A stretch of DNA of 64,000 nucleotides from assembly GCA_964411125.1 (NCBI GenBank), contig CAYPJU010000011.1, forward strand, positions 41,273 to 105,272. Reading direction: 5' to 3'. The first letter of the stretch is position 1, and every line of letters starts with the position of its first letter. Under the pieces are notes generated by a model. It was not told where the DNA came from, did no database searches, and worked only from the letters and a program-made list of their open reading frames with translations. This stretch comes from JBFIHF01 sp964411125 (GTDB lineage: Bacteria; Myxococcota_A; Bradymonadia; Bradymonadales; Bradymonadaceae). The translations under genes and the position numbers were made by a program. Positions 8,836 through 17,544 of the stretch are shown piece by piece.

Positions 8836-10173
8836 ATGACCACCCCACAGGTCCAGAAAGACCTCGTCATCGACGGAAAGTACCGCCTGGTCGAAAAGCT
8901 GGGCGAGGGGGGCATCGGTTCGGTCTGGCTCGCGTTCCAGGAGCTCGTCGAGCGGAAGGTCGCCGTGAAGTTCCTGCGCGGAGAACTCGCTCAGGAACAC
9001 CGCGACCGTTTTCTCCTCGAGGCACAGGCCCTCGGTCGGCTCAGCCACCCCAACTGTATCACGATCTTCGACTTTGGATGGTCCGAGCCCCTGCAGGCTC
9101 TCTACCTCGTCATGGAATACCTCGAAGGGGAGTCCCTCGCCGAGTGGCGAGATCGCCAGATGCCCTTCGGTGATGTCGTCGAGATCTCCAAGCAGATCGC
9201 CAACGCGCTCGCCTACGCCCACCACCAGAATGTCCTCCACCGTGACTTGAAGCCCGAGAACGTCATGCTGGTGAAGACCTTCACCGGCCAGACCGCAGTG
9301 AAGGTTCTCGATTTCGGCCTCGCCCGGCTCGGAAACCAGCAGCAGCGGCTGACCAAGACGGGGGAGATCTTCGGCACCCCCGCGTACATGAGCCCCGAAC
9401 AGATCCGAGGCTCTCGCAATGCCGGTCCACGCACCGACGTCTACGCCCTGGGCGTCATGATGTGGGAGATGATCGAGGGAAAGCTTCCGTACGAAGAAGC
9501 GAACAACGCATTCGACCTCATGGTCATGCAAATGTCGCAGCCCTTTCCCCCCATGAGCCGCCACGCGCCCCACGAACTTCAGCGAATCGTGATGCGCTGC
9601 GTGCAGAAGGAGGAGGGGGCGCGCTACGCGACGGCGCTCGAGCTCTGGGAGGACCTCGACAAAGTCGGGTCGGGGCTCGACGACAGCTCCTCCACGACCT
9701 TCGAAATGTCACCCCATCCCCGTGATACCATCCAGGCGCCGCCCCCGAACAAGTTTCGCGAGAATGCCGTGACGATGCTCGACGAGCGTGCGCAGGCGTT
9801 GCCGAAGTCAGGTCCGGTCCCGATCCCGACCATGGTGCCTGACCCTTCGGGGCCGATCCCCATCAACAGGCGCGATCCATCCTCGGGAGCTATCCCGACC
9901 CAGGCCCGCGATCCATCGTCCGGGCCGATTCCTACCCAGACCCGTGACGTTTCGGGGCCGATCCCGACCCATCATCGCTACGACCCGACGCCGTCTGGAC
10001 CCATTCGGCGTCAGACACACCCCGGGCGAGAAACCGGCGACTCTTCGCGAGAGTCAGACCTTTCGTCGAAACTCTCCGGTGTCGACTGGCAGTACGTCGG
10101 GTTGGTCATCGGGGGCGGCGCATCGGTCGTCGCGGTCCTCTTCTTCCTCGCCTACCTCTTCATTCATCAGTGA
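8836..10173 (+). CDS. Membrane-anchored Ser/Thr protein kinase
   Basis: 445 residues from the ATG at 8836, chosen because GAGGAAGG lies directly upstream and because sequence before it does not look like protein. All kinase motifs are intact: GEGGIGSV, Lys45 (VAVKFL), HRDLKPEN (Asp137), DFG at 159-161 and GTPAYMSPEQ. A low-complexity linker of about 320-395 contains five to six copies of a (D)xSGPIPT-like repeat. A C-terminal membrane helix (420-443) ends the protein with almost no periplasmic tail. This architecture is typical of myxobacterial kinases. It is unrelated in its extracellular part to the divergent trio, so they share at most a promoter region. Substrate unknown. Confidence 0.9.
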   Translation: MTTPQVQKDLVIDGKYRLVEKLGEGGIGSVWLAFQELVERKVAVKFLRGELAQEHRDRFLLEAQALGRLSHPNCITIFDFGWSEPLQALYLVMEYLEGESLAEWRDRQMPFGDVVEISKQIANALAYAHHQNVLHRDLKPENVMLVKTFTGQTAVKVLDFGLARLGNQQQRLTKTGEIFGTPAYMSPEQIRGSRNAGPRTDVYALGVMMWEMIEGKLPYEEANNAFDLMVMQMSQPFPPMSRHAPHELQRIVMRCVQKEEGARYATALELWEDLDKVGSGLDDSSSTTFEMSPHPRDTIQAPPPNKFRENAVTMLDERAQALPKSGPVPIPTMVPDPSGPIPINRRDPSSGAIPTQARDPSSGPIPTQTRDVSGPIPTHHRYDPTPSGPIRRQTHPGRETGDSSRESDLSSKLSGVDWQYVGLVIGGGASVVAVLFFLAYLFIHQ

Positions 10174-10200
10174 GTAGCCCGGGCTCCCCCACAAACGAAA

Positions 10201-10228
10201 ACGGAGGCCCCCTCTCGGGAACCTCCGT
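10201..10228. terminator. Bidirectional hairpin terminator
   Basis: Inverted arms ACGGAGG (10201-10207) and CCTCCGT (10222-10228) lie between two convergent genes. On the minus strand the stem is followed by TTTTCGTTT. It probably serves the stress-protein gene and the kinase gene. Confidence 0.6.
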
Positions 10229-10254
10229 CTTCACTCGCCGAGAAGCGCGAACCG

Positions 10255-11484
10255 TCAGTTGGTCGCGTCCCAGAACTCCTCTTTGGTCTTGTACCAGCCG
10301 TACTTGACGTAGTTCTCGACCTTGTCCCAAGCGCTGGCGTCGTTGCTCTTCGCCCAGCGGCGATGCGCTTCCGCCTTCACCGCGTTCCAGTTCTCGCGGG
10401 CGAGCCGTCGATCGGCGCCGAGCGACTCACCGAAACGGAACGCCGGCTCGTACTCTTCGAACGAACCACCGGTCGACGGCGGGTTCGAGTCGAAGTGCTG
10501 CTTGTACGCCGGCACCTGCTTCTGGTGGAAGTCGTCACCGGGGGTCGACGCGTCCCACATCTCTTCCTTGGTCTTGTACCAGCCGTACTTGATGTAGTTC
10601 TCCACCTTGTCCCACGCCGTCGCGTCGGGGCGCTTGGCCCAGCGCTTGTGGAGATCGGCCTTCACCGCGTTCCAGTTCTCGCGAGCGTATCGCTCGTTCG
10701 CCCCGAACCGTGATCCGAAGCGATACGCCGACTTGTAGTCGTCGTACGACCCGTCGGTGGCCGGATTGTCCTCGTAGTGTTTCTTGAAGCTGGGCTCGTG
10801 GGTCCCGAACCAGTCTCGCGGTCCGAGAACCGTGTCCGAGTAGCTCCCGTAGTACGGGCGCTCGTTCTCCGGATACGCTTCGCGCTCCGTCTGAATCTTC
10901 TCCGTCGTGTACGGACCAGCTTCGGGATCGTAGCCAGACCATCCCTTGCTACGCCAATGCTCGACGCGCTTCTCGAGATCGACCGGGCCGAACCTTCCGA
11001 GAATGTCCGTCGCGCTCTCGACTTCGTTCTCGCTGTCGCAGTGGACCGTGACGATCGAGCCGCCACGACGCAGCGCCTCCGCATACAGGTGCGCATCGTC
11101 TTCGGGGATCCCCGACTCGACCAGCGCTCCGACGAGGCCACCAGCGGCGGCGCCCCCGACCGTGCCGAGCAGCGTTCCCACCAGCGGACCGGCCGCGATG
11201 ATCGGTCCGATACCCGGGATGAAGAGACCGCCGAGCCCGACGACGAGTCCGCCGATGGCACCCAGCGCTGCGCCGACCTCGGCGCCCGTCTTGGCGACTT
11301 CGACCTCCTCCTCGTCATCCGGGGCGGATTCTTTCAAGCGAATGTAGCGCGAGTAGTAGTCGTCCGCGTCGTTCGAGATCACGTTGATCGACGTCTCGGG
11401 AAACATCGCGTTCTCTCGCAGCGCCGCGACGGCTCGCTGGGCTGACGTGAGGCTGTCGTAGATGGCAATGACGGTCTTGCTCAT
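10255..11484 (-). CDS. General-stress-type protein: YflT-like N-terminus, glycine zipper, two C-terminal repeats
   Basis: 409 residues from the ATG at 11484. The N-terminal part begins KTVIAIYDSLTSAQRAVAAL, as in YflT/heat-induced stress proteins. Residues about 75-130 are Gly/Ala-rich and hydrophobic (a glycine-zipper segment), suggesting membrane association or oligomerisation. The C-terminal half carries two near-identical repeats of about 85 residues, each with ENWNAVKA, a RWAK motif, AWDKVENY and KYGWYKTKEE. Such Trp/Tyr-rich repeats are known in stress-associated bacterial proteins of unknown biochemistry. An in-frame ATG four codons upstream (11496) is an alternative start. The gene stands alone behind an unusually AT-rich leader. 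Confidence 0.7.
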   Translation of the reverse strand: MSKTVIAIYDSLTSAQRAVAALRENAMFPETSINVISNDADDYYSRYIRLKESAPDDEEEVEVAKTGAEVGAALGAIGGLVVGLGGLFIPGIGPIIAAGPLVGTLLGTVGGAAAGGLVGALVESGIPEDDAHLYAEALRRGGSIVTVHCDSENEVESATDILGRFGPVDLEKRVEHWRSKGWSGYDPEAGPYTTEKIQTEREAYPENERPYYGSYSDTVLGPRDWFGTHEPSFKKHYEDNPATDGSYDDYKSAYRFGSRFGANERYARENWNAVKADLHKRWAKRPDATAWDKVENYIKYGWYKTKEEMWDASTPGDDFHQKQVPAYKQHFDSNPPSTGGSFEEYEPAFRFGESLGADRRLARENWNAVKAEAHRRWAKSNDASAWDKVENYVKYGWYKTKEEFWDATN

Positions 11485-11699
11485 GTTGGTCTCCATGGGT
11501 TGGTCAATACTTCGACCCCAACCGTAAGAACGTCGTGGCCCATACCAAACAGAAACTGCATCAATTTGGCATATGTTTGTCATAACCTTCACTTCTAAAA
11601 TATTCCCGAAGTATACAATTATTCTCTGGAGAAAGTTTACACTATCACTGGATTTGCGGCGGACTCGCGCCGAACCCTCTGGGACGTCCGAGGTGGGCG
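11485..11699 (-). promoter_or_regulatory. AT-rich upstream region of the stress-protein gene
   Basis: The stretch at about 11560-11650 is markedly AT-rich compared with the surrounding GC-rich DNA. It contains runs such as CTAAAATATT and GTATACAATTATT. It lies upstream of the stress-protein gene and after the stop of the response regulator. An alternative-sigma promoter or nucleoid-protein site is plausible. I cannot assign specific -35/-10 boxes. Confidence 0.4.
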
Positions 11700-12452
11700 T
11701 CAGGACTCGAACGCGCTCACTGACCAGGGGATGATGCTCTTGAGATCGTTCGCCCGACTTCGTGCGAGCGGAACCCCGACGTCGGCGTCTCGATCGAGGA
11801 TCAGCCGGTAGGTCCCGGCGCCCCAGGGCGCGATCGACTCGATCGCGTCGAGGCGCACGATGTAGCTGCGGTGGCATCGAAAGAAGGTGTCGGGATCGAG
11901 GTTCGCTTCGAGGAATTTCAGCGAGAAGTCCGTGATGTAGCGCTGCCCGGCGATCGTCTGGACGACGACGATCCCGTCCTCCGACTCGAAGAAGTGCACG
12001 TCGTCGAGGGACAACACCCGATACTCGCCGTGGTGGTCGACCGAGATCCGGTTGAGCGGGCGCGCGGGGCGCTCCACGCGGTTGGGCTCCGGGCGGCGGT
12101 CGGCGACCTTCTCGAGCGCTCGCTGCAGGCGTTCGAGCCGGACGGGTTTGAGAAGATAGTCGACCGCATCGACGCCGAACGCGTCGACGGCATGGTTTTC
12201 GTACGCGGTGACGAAGATCACGGCGGGAGCATCGTCCGATTCGTCGCGCAACGTCTCGGCGAGCCGCATCCCGCCGATCCCCGGCATGTCGATGTCGAGA
12301 AAGACCACGTCCACGTGACGTGCGCGCAGCTCCTCCAACGCTTCTTCGGCCCGCGCCGCTTGTGCGACGACACGAACGTCGTCGCACTGTTCCAGAAGCC
12401 ACACGAGCTCTTCGCGCGCCGGGCGTTCGTCGTCGACCACCATCGCCTTCAT
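11700..12452 (-). CDS. LytTR-type response regulator
   Basis: 250 residues. The receiver domain (1-115) has the acidic pair at VDDERP, the phosphoacceptor Asp53 in FLDIDMPG, and the conserved Thr and Lys (FVTAYE, LLKPV). Residues about 150-245 are a LytTR DNA-binding domain (YRVLSLDDVHFFES, FRCHRSYIVRLDAI). Its ATG overlaps the stop of the sensor kinase gene by ATGA, so the two are translationally coupled. It is a LytR/AlgR-class transcription factor for which direct repeats upstream of targets would be expected; the AT-rich leader of the adjacent stress gene is one candidate target, by inference only. Confidence 0.93.
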   Translation of the reverse strand: MKAMVVDDERPAREELVWLLEQCDDVRVVAQAARAEEALEELRARHVDVVFLDIDMPGIGGMRLAETLRDESDDAPAVIFVTAYENHAVDAFGVDAVDYLLKPVRLERLQRALEKVADRRPEPNRVERPARPLNRISVDHHGEYRVLSLDDVHFFESEDGIVVVQTIAGQRYITDFSLKFLEANLDPDTFFRCHRSYIVRLDAIESIAPWGAGTYRLILDRDADVGVPLARSRANDLKSIIPWSVSAFES

Positions 12453-13723
12453 GCCACCACCTCTTCGAGGCGCTTGCGCGCCTGTTGATAGAGCCCTCGC
12501 CTCTCCGCCGGGATGTTGAACTCGGCGCGGGCACCGCCCTCCTTCGCACGGCTCAGCTCGAGCTGTGCGGTGCCGTGGTAGAACCTCTCGAGCCGCTCGC
12601 GAACATTCCGAAGCCCGACGCCGTCGCTGTTCCGGATCGCGTCGTCCGTCGGCCCCGGACCGTCGTCGGAGACGCTGATACGGACGTCGTCACCGACCTG
12701 CGCCACCTCCACCCGGACCTTCACCCGCCCATCGGACGACCCGTGTCGGATCGCGTTCTCGACGAGCGGCTGCAGGATCAGCGGGGGAACGATGATGCTG
12801 GCGGTGAGCTCGGCGGGAGCATCCACGATCTCGAACTCGAGCCCATCGCCGAAACGCGCCCTCTCGAGGTCCACGTAGCGCCGAATCTGGCGCAACTCCT
12901 CGTCCAACGTCGTCTGCGACTCTTGCCGAGAGAGCGTGTAGCGCAGGAATTCGGACAGATCGAGCGTCAGTTCGCGTGCCTTGGCCGGATCGGTCCGGAT
13001 CAGATACCCGAGCGTATTCAGCAAGTTGAAGAGGAAGTGAGGTCGGACCTGATACTGAAGCGCCTCGAGCCGTGCGTCGCGCGCTTCGTCCTTCGACGCT
13101 TGTACCGCCTCGCGCGCTCGTTCGAGCTCCCGCACGAGCTCGAGCACCCCCATGAAGAGGAGAACGCCGATCACGTTCGCGGTGATCTTCGCGCCGTGCA
13201 AAAGGAAGTTCGACGCCAGCGAGACCGCCATCTGAAGGTCGATCGCCGCCATCACGGCGCCGACGGCCAGGTGGTACGCGGCCTGAATCACGACCGCGCC
13301 CGTGATGACGGACGGTATGCTCGTCCCGAACCGACGGCTCCAGAGCCCGGCGAAGATCCCCGTCAGCAGGCTCGCCGTCATCACCCAGACCGACAGTTCC
13401 AGCCCCACGTTGAGGGCGTAGACGAGCCCCGCCGCAGCCCCGACGAGCAGACCGACCCACATCCCGCCGAGGTACCCGGCGACGATGATGCCGATCATTC
13501 GGATGTTGAAGCGGAGACCCCCGACCTCGAAACCGAGGAACGTCCCCCAGATGGCGAGCGCTCCGAGCACCACCACCAGAAACAGCCGGCGGCGAACGGA
13601 AGCCTGACTGCCGGTTTCGCCGAGCCAAACCCCCGCCGGGCGCAGCAGCACCAGCACCAGGACGGCCGCGACGAGCACCGAGACCTTCTCGAGCAGACGG
13701 ACGATGAGCTCGAGAGCTTCCAT
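12449..13723 (-). CDS. LytS-type sensor histidine kinase
   Basis: 424 residues. The first about 195 residues hold six or so hydrophobic helices resembling the 5TM-Lyt sensor region (GFEVGGLRFNIRMIGIIVAG, GLLVGAAAGL). The kinase part is of the His_kinase/LytS class: His229 in YQVRPHFLFNLLNT, then PLILQPLVENAIRHG and the ATP-lid motif SVSDDGPGP. The stop overlaps the response regulator start. In this class the 5TM region often senses membrane potential, wall status or small organic acids; the signal here is unknown. Confidence 0.93.
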   Translation of the reverse strand: MEALELIVRLLEKVSVLVAAVLVLVLLRPAGVWLGETGSQASVRRRLFLVVVLGALAIWGTFLGFEVGGLRFNIRMIGIIVAGYLGGMWVGLLVGAAAGLVYALNVGLELSVWVMTASLLTGIFAGLWSRRFGTSIPSVITGAVVIQAAYHLAVGAVMAAIDLQMAVSLASNFLLHGAKITANVIGVLLFMGVLELVRELERAREAVQASKDEARDARLEALQYQVRPHFLFNLLNTLGYLIRTDPAKARELTLDLSEFLRYTLSRQESQTTLDEELRQIRRYVDLERARFGDGLEFEIVDAPAELTASIIVPPLILQPLVENAIRHGSSDGRVKVRVEVAQVGDDVRISVSDDGPGPTDDAIRNSDGVGLRNVRERLERFYHGTAQLELSRAKEGGARAEFNIPAERRGLYQQARKRLEEVVA

Positions 13724-13736
13724 CCGCGACCTCCCG

Positions 13737-14117
13737 TCAGTAGTGGCCGGTCTTCAGATAGGACTCCACGGCCCGGTAAGCGCGCGTGATCTCTTGCGTG
13801 AGCTCGGTGGCGAGCGCCTCCGTATCCGGGTCCGCCGAGTGGCGGTCCGGGTGATACTTCCGCATCAACCGCCGGTACGACTCCTTCACCGTCTCGAGGT
13901 CCGATCCGAACGGGACTTCGAGGTTCGCGTAGTACTCGCGGATCGACTTCTCCCCGCCGGTCTGACGCGGTGAAATGCCCGGGTCGAACCCGAGCTCTTC
14001 GGCGATCGGCGCCACGATCCGGCGAAAGCCGCCGTCCTCCTCGAACTCCGCGACCCGGTCCAGGACATCGTTGAGGTTGGCGCGCACGGCGCGATTGAAG
14101 CGGTCCTTCCAGCTCAT
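13737..14117 (-). CDS. Small J-domain (DnaJ-like) co-chaperone
   Basis: 126 residues from the ATG at 14117 (MSWKDRFNRAV); an upstream extension lacks protein character. The N-terminal 55 residues are a helical region without a family match. The J domain occupies about 60-126 with the HPD motif at 89-91 (RKYHPDRHS). No Gly/Phe or zinc-finger region follows, so this is a type III J protein expected to stimulate an Hsp70. It ends 13 bases before the start side of the LytS gene and could share its transcript. Confidence 0.85.
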   Translation of the reverse strand: MSWKDRFNRAVRANLNDVLDRVAEFEEDGGFRRIVAPIAEELGFDPGISPRQTGGEKSIREYYANLEVPFGSDLETVKESYRRLMRKYHPDRHSADPDTEALATELTQEITRAYRAVESYLKTGHY

Positions 14118-14222
14118 GGGCGACACTATGCCAGCTTCGGCGCCCAAAGGCGACCCAACCGAGGGTGCTCGTCGAGAGGAGCGGCGTCCCGGCCCGGCCT
14201 CGCGCGAAAGCAAAAACGACGA

Positions 14223-14248
14223 AGCCCCGACGTAGGGACGTCGGGGCT
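14223..14248 (-). terminator. Rho-independent terminator of hpd
   Basis: A perfect 10-bp stem AGCCCCGACG/CGTCGGGGCT has a 6-base loop. On the minus strand it is followed by TCGTCGTTTTTG. It lies 28 bases after the hpd stop codon. Confidence 0.85.
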
Positions 14249-14275
14249 CCGGGACTGCGGTCGGCTACGATCGGC

Positions 14276-15307
14276 TCAGAGGACGCCGCGCTTCTCCTGG
14301 TCCCGCTCGATCGAGCGGAACAGGGCGCCGAAGTTTCCTTCGCCGAACGAGTCGTGGTTCTTGCGCTGGATCAGCTCGATGAAGATCGGCCCGACGAGGT
14401 TCTTCGTGAAGATCTGCAACAGGTAGCCCTCGTCGTCCCCGTCGATGAGGATGTTGTGGTGCTTCAGCTTGCCACGGTCCTCGGTGACGTTCGGGACGCG
14501 GTCGTACACTTCCTCGTAGTATTCGTCGTCGATGTCGAGGAACTCGACCCCCGTCGGCTCCATCGCGTCCATCGATTTCACGAGGTCCGACGACGCCAGC
14601 GCGACGTGTTGGATGCCGGGGCCGTCGTACTCGCGCAGGTACTCCTCGATCTGCGACTTTTCCTCGGTCCCTTCGTTGATCGGGATGCAGAACGACCCAT
14701 CCGGCGAGCGAAGCGCGTAAGAGAAGAGCCCCGTCTTCTCGCCGCGGATGTCGAAGTGACGCACTTCGGTGAACCCGAAGACGTTCTTGTAGAAGTTCGA
14801 CCACTCCTCCAGCGTCCCTTTGTAGACGTTGTTCGTCAGGTGATCGATGAACTGAAAGCCCTTGTCGTCGATGAGCACGGGGTTCGAATGCTGTTTCCAC
14901 TCACGCTCGAAGAACTTCGTCGACTCGTCGATGAAGTAGATCACCGAGTCGCCGATGCCGAAGACCGCAGGAAGGTCGAACGGCAGCTTGCCCGACTTCG
15001 GGTCGTACGCCTTCGCGCCACGCTCGACGGCGGTCTTCGCCGCGGCCGAAGCGTCGTCCACGAAAAAGCCCATCCCGCAGATCGACGGACCGTGCGCCTC
15101 GCGGAAGTTCTGGGCGAAGTCCCCGTCCCGGTTCTCGAGGAACACGATGTCGTTCTGCTTCCACAGCGAAATGTCGGATCCGGTGTGCTCACGTACACGC
15201 GAGAAACCGAAGTTCTTCATCATCGTGTCGAGGCCGAAGTCCTCGTCGGCGGAAAATTCGAGAAACGCGATGCCCCGAAGGCCGCAGTAGTTGTTGGTGT
15301 CCGTCAT
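14276..15307 (-). CDS. hpd: 4-hydroxyphenylpyruvate dioxygenase
   Basis: 343 residues of the vicinal-oxygen-chelate fold in two halves. The enzyme converts 4-hydroxyphenylpyruvate to homogentisate in tyrosine degradation. The Fe(II) triad is visible as His156 (FIDHLTNNV), His234 (GIQHVALASS) and Glu311 (IFIELIQRK). The C-terminal helix motif GEGNFGALFRSIERDQ that closes the active site is present. GAGGAG lies seven bases before the ATG. The gene is monocistronic, ends at a clear terminator, and is divergent from a LysR-family regulator. No homogentisate dioxygenase is in the window. Confidence 0.96.
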   Translation of the reverse strand: MTDTNNYCGLRGIAFLEFSADEDFGLDTMMKNFGFSRVREHTGSDISLWKQNDIVFLENRDGDFAQNFREAHGPSICGMGFFVDDASAAAKTAVERGAKAYDPKSGKLPFDLPAVFGIGDSVIYFIDESTKFFEREWKQHSNPVLIDDKGFQFIDHLTNNVYKGTLEEWSNFYKNVFGFTEVRHFDIRGEKTGLFSYALRSPDGSFCIPINEGTEEKSQIEEYLREYDGPGIQHVALASSDLVKSMDAMEPTGVEFLDIDDEYYEEVYDRVPNVTEDRGKLKHHNILIDGDDEGYLLQIFTKNLVGPIFIELIQRKNHDSFGEGNFGALFRSIERDQEKRGVL

Positions 15308-15427
15308 TTCGTACTCCTCGGTGAGTTCTAGTCTGTATGCAGAGTAACAACCTCAACATCGAAAGAAATAATATTAATCCGCTAGACTTTATCGTATTAT
15401 TAGATGGTACCCCGTGCCGGAGTCGCC
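15308..15427. promoter_or_regulatory. Divergent hpd/lysR control region
   Basis: 120 AT-rich bases between the two starts. An inverted repeat AATAATA (15367-15373) and TATTATT (15395-15401) is separated by 21 bases. The first arm overlaps a perfect TAATATTA palindrome at 15369-15376. These are candidate binding sites for the LysR-type protein, which usually binds dyads between itself and its divergent target. GGAG at 15419-15422 supports the regulator start. Confidence 0.5.
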
Positions 15428-16306
15428 ATGCTGGACTACCTGGAGACACTCGACGCCGTCGTCCGCGCCGGCTCTTTCGCAGGCGCTGCACGGGAGCTTC
15501 ACAAAGCGCAGTCCGCCGTCTCGTACGGAGTGCAGCAGTTGGAGGCGAAGCTCGGCGTCGAGATTTTCGACAGGAGCGGGCACCGCGCGGTCCTCACTCC
15601 TGCGGGGCGGGCGGTCCTCGAAGAGGGAAGACGGCTGATGGAATCTGCGCGGCGGCTCGAGTCGCTCGCCGCCCGAACGCAGGAGGGATGGGAGCCACAT
15701 CTGCGAATCATCATCGACGGGATCGTCCCGCAGTACCCGATCATGCGGGCGCTGAAGACGATCGCCGACGAGGGGAGCCCCACCCGCATCGAGGTGAAGG
15801 TCGAGTTCCTCGGTGGTGTGCAGTATCGCTTCGAGGAAGAAGACGGCGACATCATGGTGGTGAACCAGTTCGCCGACGGTCCGCGCTACCGGTCTTTCGC
15901 CCTGAGTCCCGTGGAATCCTGGCTCGTCTGCGCCCGTGAGCATCCGTTGGCGGACCAGACGGACGTCACACTCGACATGCTCCACGAGCACGTCGAGCTC
16001 TCCGTGCACGATTCGACGGACGCCGACTCGGGGCCCGACCCGACCGCTTTCGGTGGTCCGCGCGTCTTCCATCTCTCCGACTTCGCCGCCAAGCGGCAGG
16101 CCCTCGGCATGGGGCTCGGGTTTGGGTGGATGCCCCACTACCTCATCGAGCAAGACCTCGCGTCGGGGGCGCTCGTCGAAGTGGCCCTCGACGGTGGCTC
16201 CCGCTACTCGTTCGTGCCGCGCCTCGTCTATCGTGCAGCGTCCGACCCCGGCCGGACTGCTCGACGCTTCATCGAACTGCTGCGCGAGGCGAGCGGCGAG
16301 CATTGA
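15428..16306 (+). CDS. LysR-family transcriptional regulator, probably of hpd
   Basis: 292 residues from the ATG at 15428, chosen over one eight codons upstream because GGAG precedes it by five bases and MLDYLETLDAVVRAGSFAGA is the family-typical beginning. The winged helix-turn-helix covers residues 1-60 (AARELHKAQSAVSYGVQQLE) and the effector-binding fold the remainder. Divergence from hpd predicts autoregulation and control of tyrosine catabolism by an aromatic effector; that is inference from position. A G/C-rich inverted repeat just past the stop may end transcription. Confidence 0.9.
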   Translation: MLDYLETLDAVVRAGSFAGAARELHKAQSAVSYGVQQLEAKLGVEIFDRSGHRAVLTPAGRAVLEEGRRLMESARRLESLAARTQEGWEPHLRIIIDGIVPQYPIMRALKTIADEGSPTRIEVKVEFLGGVQYRFEEEDGDIMVVNQFADGPRYRSFALSPVESWLVCAREHPLADQTDVTLDMLHEHVELSVHDSTDADSGPDPTAFGGPRVFHLSDFAAKRQALGMGLGFGWMPHYLIEQDLASGALVEVALDGGSRYSFVPRLVYRAASDPGRTARRFIELLREASGEH

Positions 16307-16374
16307 CGCCCCCGAGCCCGAGGGGGCCCGGCCGATTCACTGGCCCGCCCCGTCACCTTCGCTACAATGTCGCC

Positions 16375-17084
16375 ATGTCCGAAACTTCCCCCGAGCCAAA
16401 GCGGAAAGGCTGGATCGACTGGTACCAGGGGAACATCCTCGCCGACAGGTACCTCGAGACGGTCCTCGCCGACTGGAAGAACACGGGGCTCCTGCTGCTG
16501 CAGGCTCCGCTGTTGGCCGGCATGGCGGTCATGGTGTGGAGCAACATCGGCCGCGCCAACTCCACGCTCTACTTCGTCATGACGCTAAGCGCGATCTGGA
16601 TCGGCTGCATGAATGCGTGCCGTGAAATGGTGAAGGAGCGCCCACTCTTCCTGCGCGAGAAGATGGCGGGTCTGAACGTCCCCGCCTACATCTATTCGAA
16701 GTTCCGCGTGCTTGCGGTCCTGTCCTTCGTTCAGGCGGTCACGTACGCGCTGATCGTCTTCAAGTTCCTCGACGTCGGCATCGCGATCGGATGGCTGATC
16801 ATCGCGCTGATCGCGTCCACGCTCTGCGGCTGCTGCCTCGGGCTCCTGGTCAGTGCGTGGGTGAACCGCAGCGACTACGCCGTCGGGCTCGTTCCCCTCC
16901 TCATCTTGCCGCAGATCATCTTCAGCGAGTTCGCGATCGACGCGAAGCAATACGAAGGCCTCAGCGAAATCCTCTATACGCTGATGCCGTCGCGCTGGGG
17001 GTTCGAGTCCCTGAAGCTCTTCGCGGAAGACGGTCAGTCGGTCGAGGCCTTCATGAACCTCTTTCCCCTGCTCGGCTTCGGGGC
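16375..17084 (+). CDS. ABC-2 type (ABCG-like) transporter permease, 3' end lost in gap
   Basis: About 237 residues are readable from the ATG at 16375 before the run of N. The start MSETSPEPKRKGW gives a short basic cytoplasmic lead. Membrane helices follow at roughly 40-60, 65-85, 120-145, 150-180 and 185-205, and the loop CREMVKERPLFLREKMAGL is characteristic of ABCG/ABC2 permeases. The C-terminal domain falls in the gap, and sequence after the gap does not continue the frame. No ATPase subunit is visible next to it; it may be encoded elsewhere. Confidence 0.8.
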
Positions 17085-17184
17085 NNNNNNNNNNNNNNNN
17101 NNNNNNNNNNNNNNNNNNNNNNNNNNNNNNNNNNNNNNNNNNNNNNNNNNNNNNNNNNNNNNNNNNNNNNNNNNNNNNNNNNNN
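17085..17184. other. Assembly gap (100 N)
   Basis: Exactly 100 unknown bases, a standard scaffold spacer whose real length is unknown. It truncates the ABC-2 permease gene. The right edge begins directly in a CCGCTAC-type heptamer repeat, a likely reason for the assembly break. Confidence 0.95.
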
Positions 17185-17226
17185 CCGCTGACCGCTACCC
17201 GCTACCCGCTCCCCGCTGACCGCTAC
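17185..17226. repeat. Heptanucleotide (CCGCTAC-like) tandem repeat
   Basis: About six degenerate copies of a seven-base unit (ccgctga, ccgctac, ccgctac, ccgctcc, ccgctga, ccgctac) directly border the gap. A related purine-strand repeat (GGGAAGC three times) occurs at about 33420-33440. Confidence 0.75.
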
Positions 17227-17230
17227 AACG

Positions 17231-17259
17231 AAAAAGGCCGACCCGAAGGTCAGCCTTTC
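17231..17259. terminator. Hairpin terminator after the permease
   Basis: Arms AAGGC-GACC and GGTC-GCCTT around a CGAA loop, with one A/C mismatch, are flanked by A-rich and CTTT-like runs. It is a plausible terminator for the permease gene. Confidence 0.5.
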
Positions 17260-17544
17260 CCGCGGTGTGAACCGCCATGCCGGTATTGGGGCATCGTCTT
17301 TATCCCGGTATTACCAGGTGGTGAGCCGTAAGTAGCGGGCGTCGACCTTCCCCTCGATGGGGGCTTGATCTGGTCCCGCCAGAGACAGCTCCCGTAGAAA
17401 GACGTACGGGGATAAAATGTTGTTGCCTCTCACGGACACGGCAGAAACACGCCGATTTGTGTACACCAACGATTGTAGTGCCGGCCGCATTCCCGCACAA
17501 GCGATCGTGCGGGGGACTGCCCGGCGGAGATCGTCACCGGTCTC
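17260..17544. other. Intergenic region without recognised gene
   Basis: 285 bases between the permease terminator and the stop of the ATP-grasp gene. It holds two CCGGTATT copies at about 17279 and 17304, and a hairpin CCCGCAC/GTGCGGG (17492-17514) near the end of the minus-strand gene. I see no tRNA, no SRP-RNA-like core and no convincing open frame. Confidence 0.5.

Noticed and set aside
11485..12549. An N-terminal extension of the stress protein through the response regulator region
   Set aside because: It is an out-of-frame read of the LytTR gene. The family-typical KTVIAIYDS start lies at 11484.
17260..17544. Possible small RNA (SRP RNA, riboswitch or tRNA)
   Set aside because: No conserved core motif of any known RNA class was found and the hairpins are weak.
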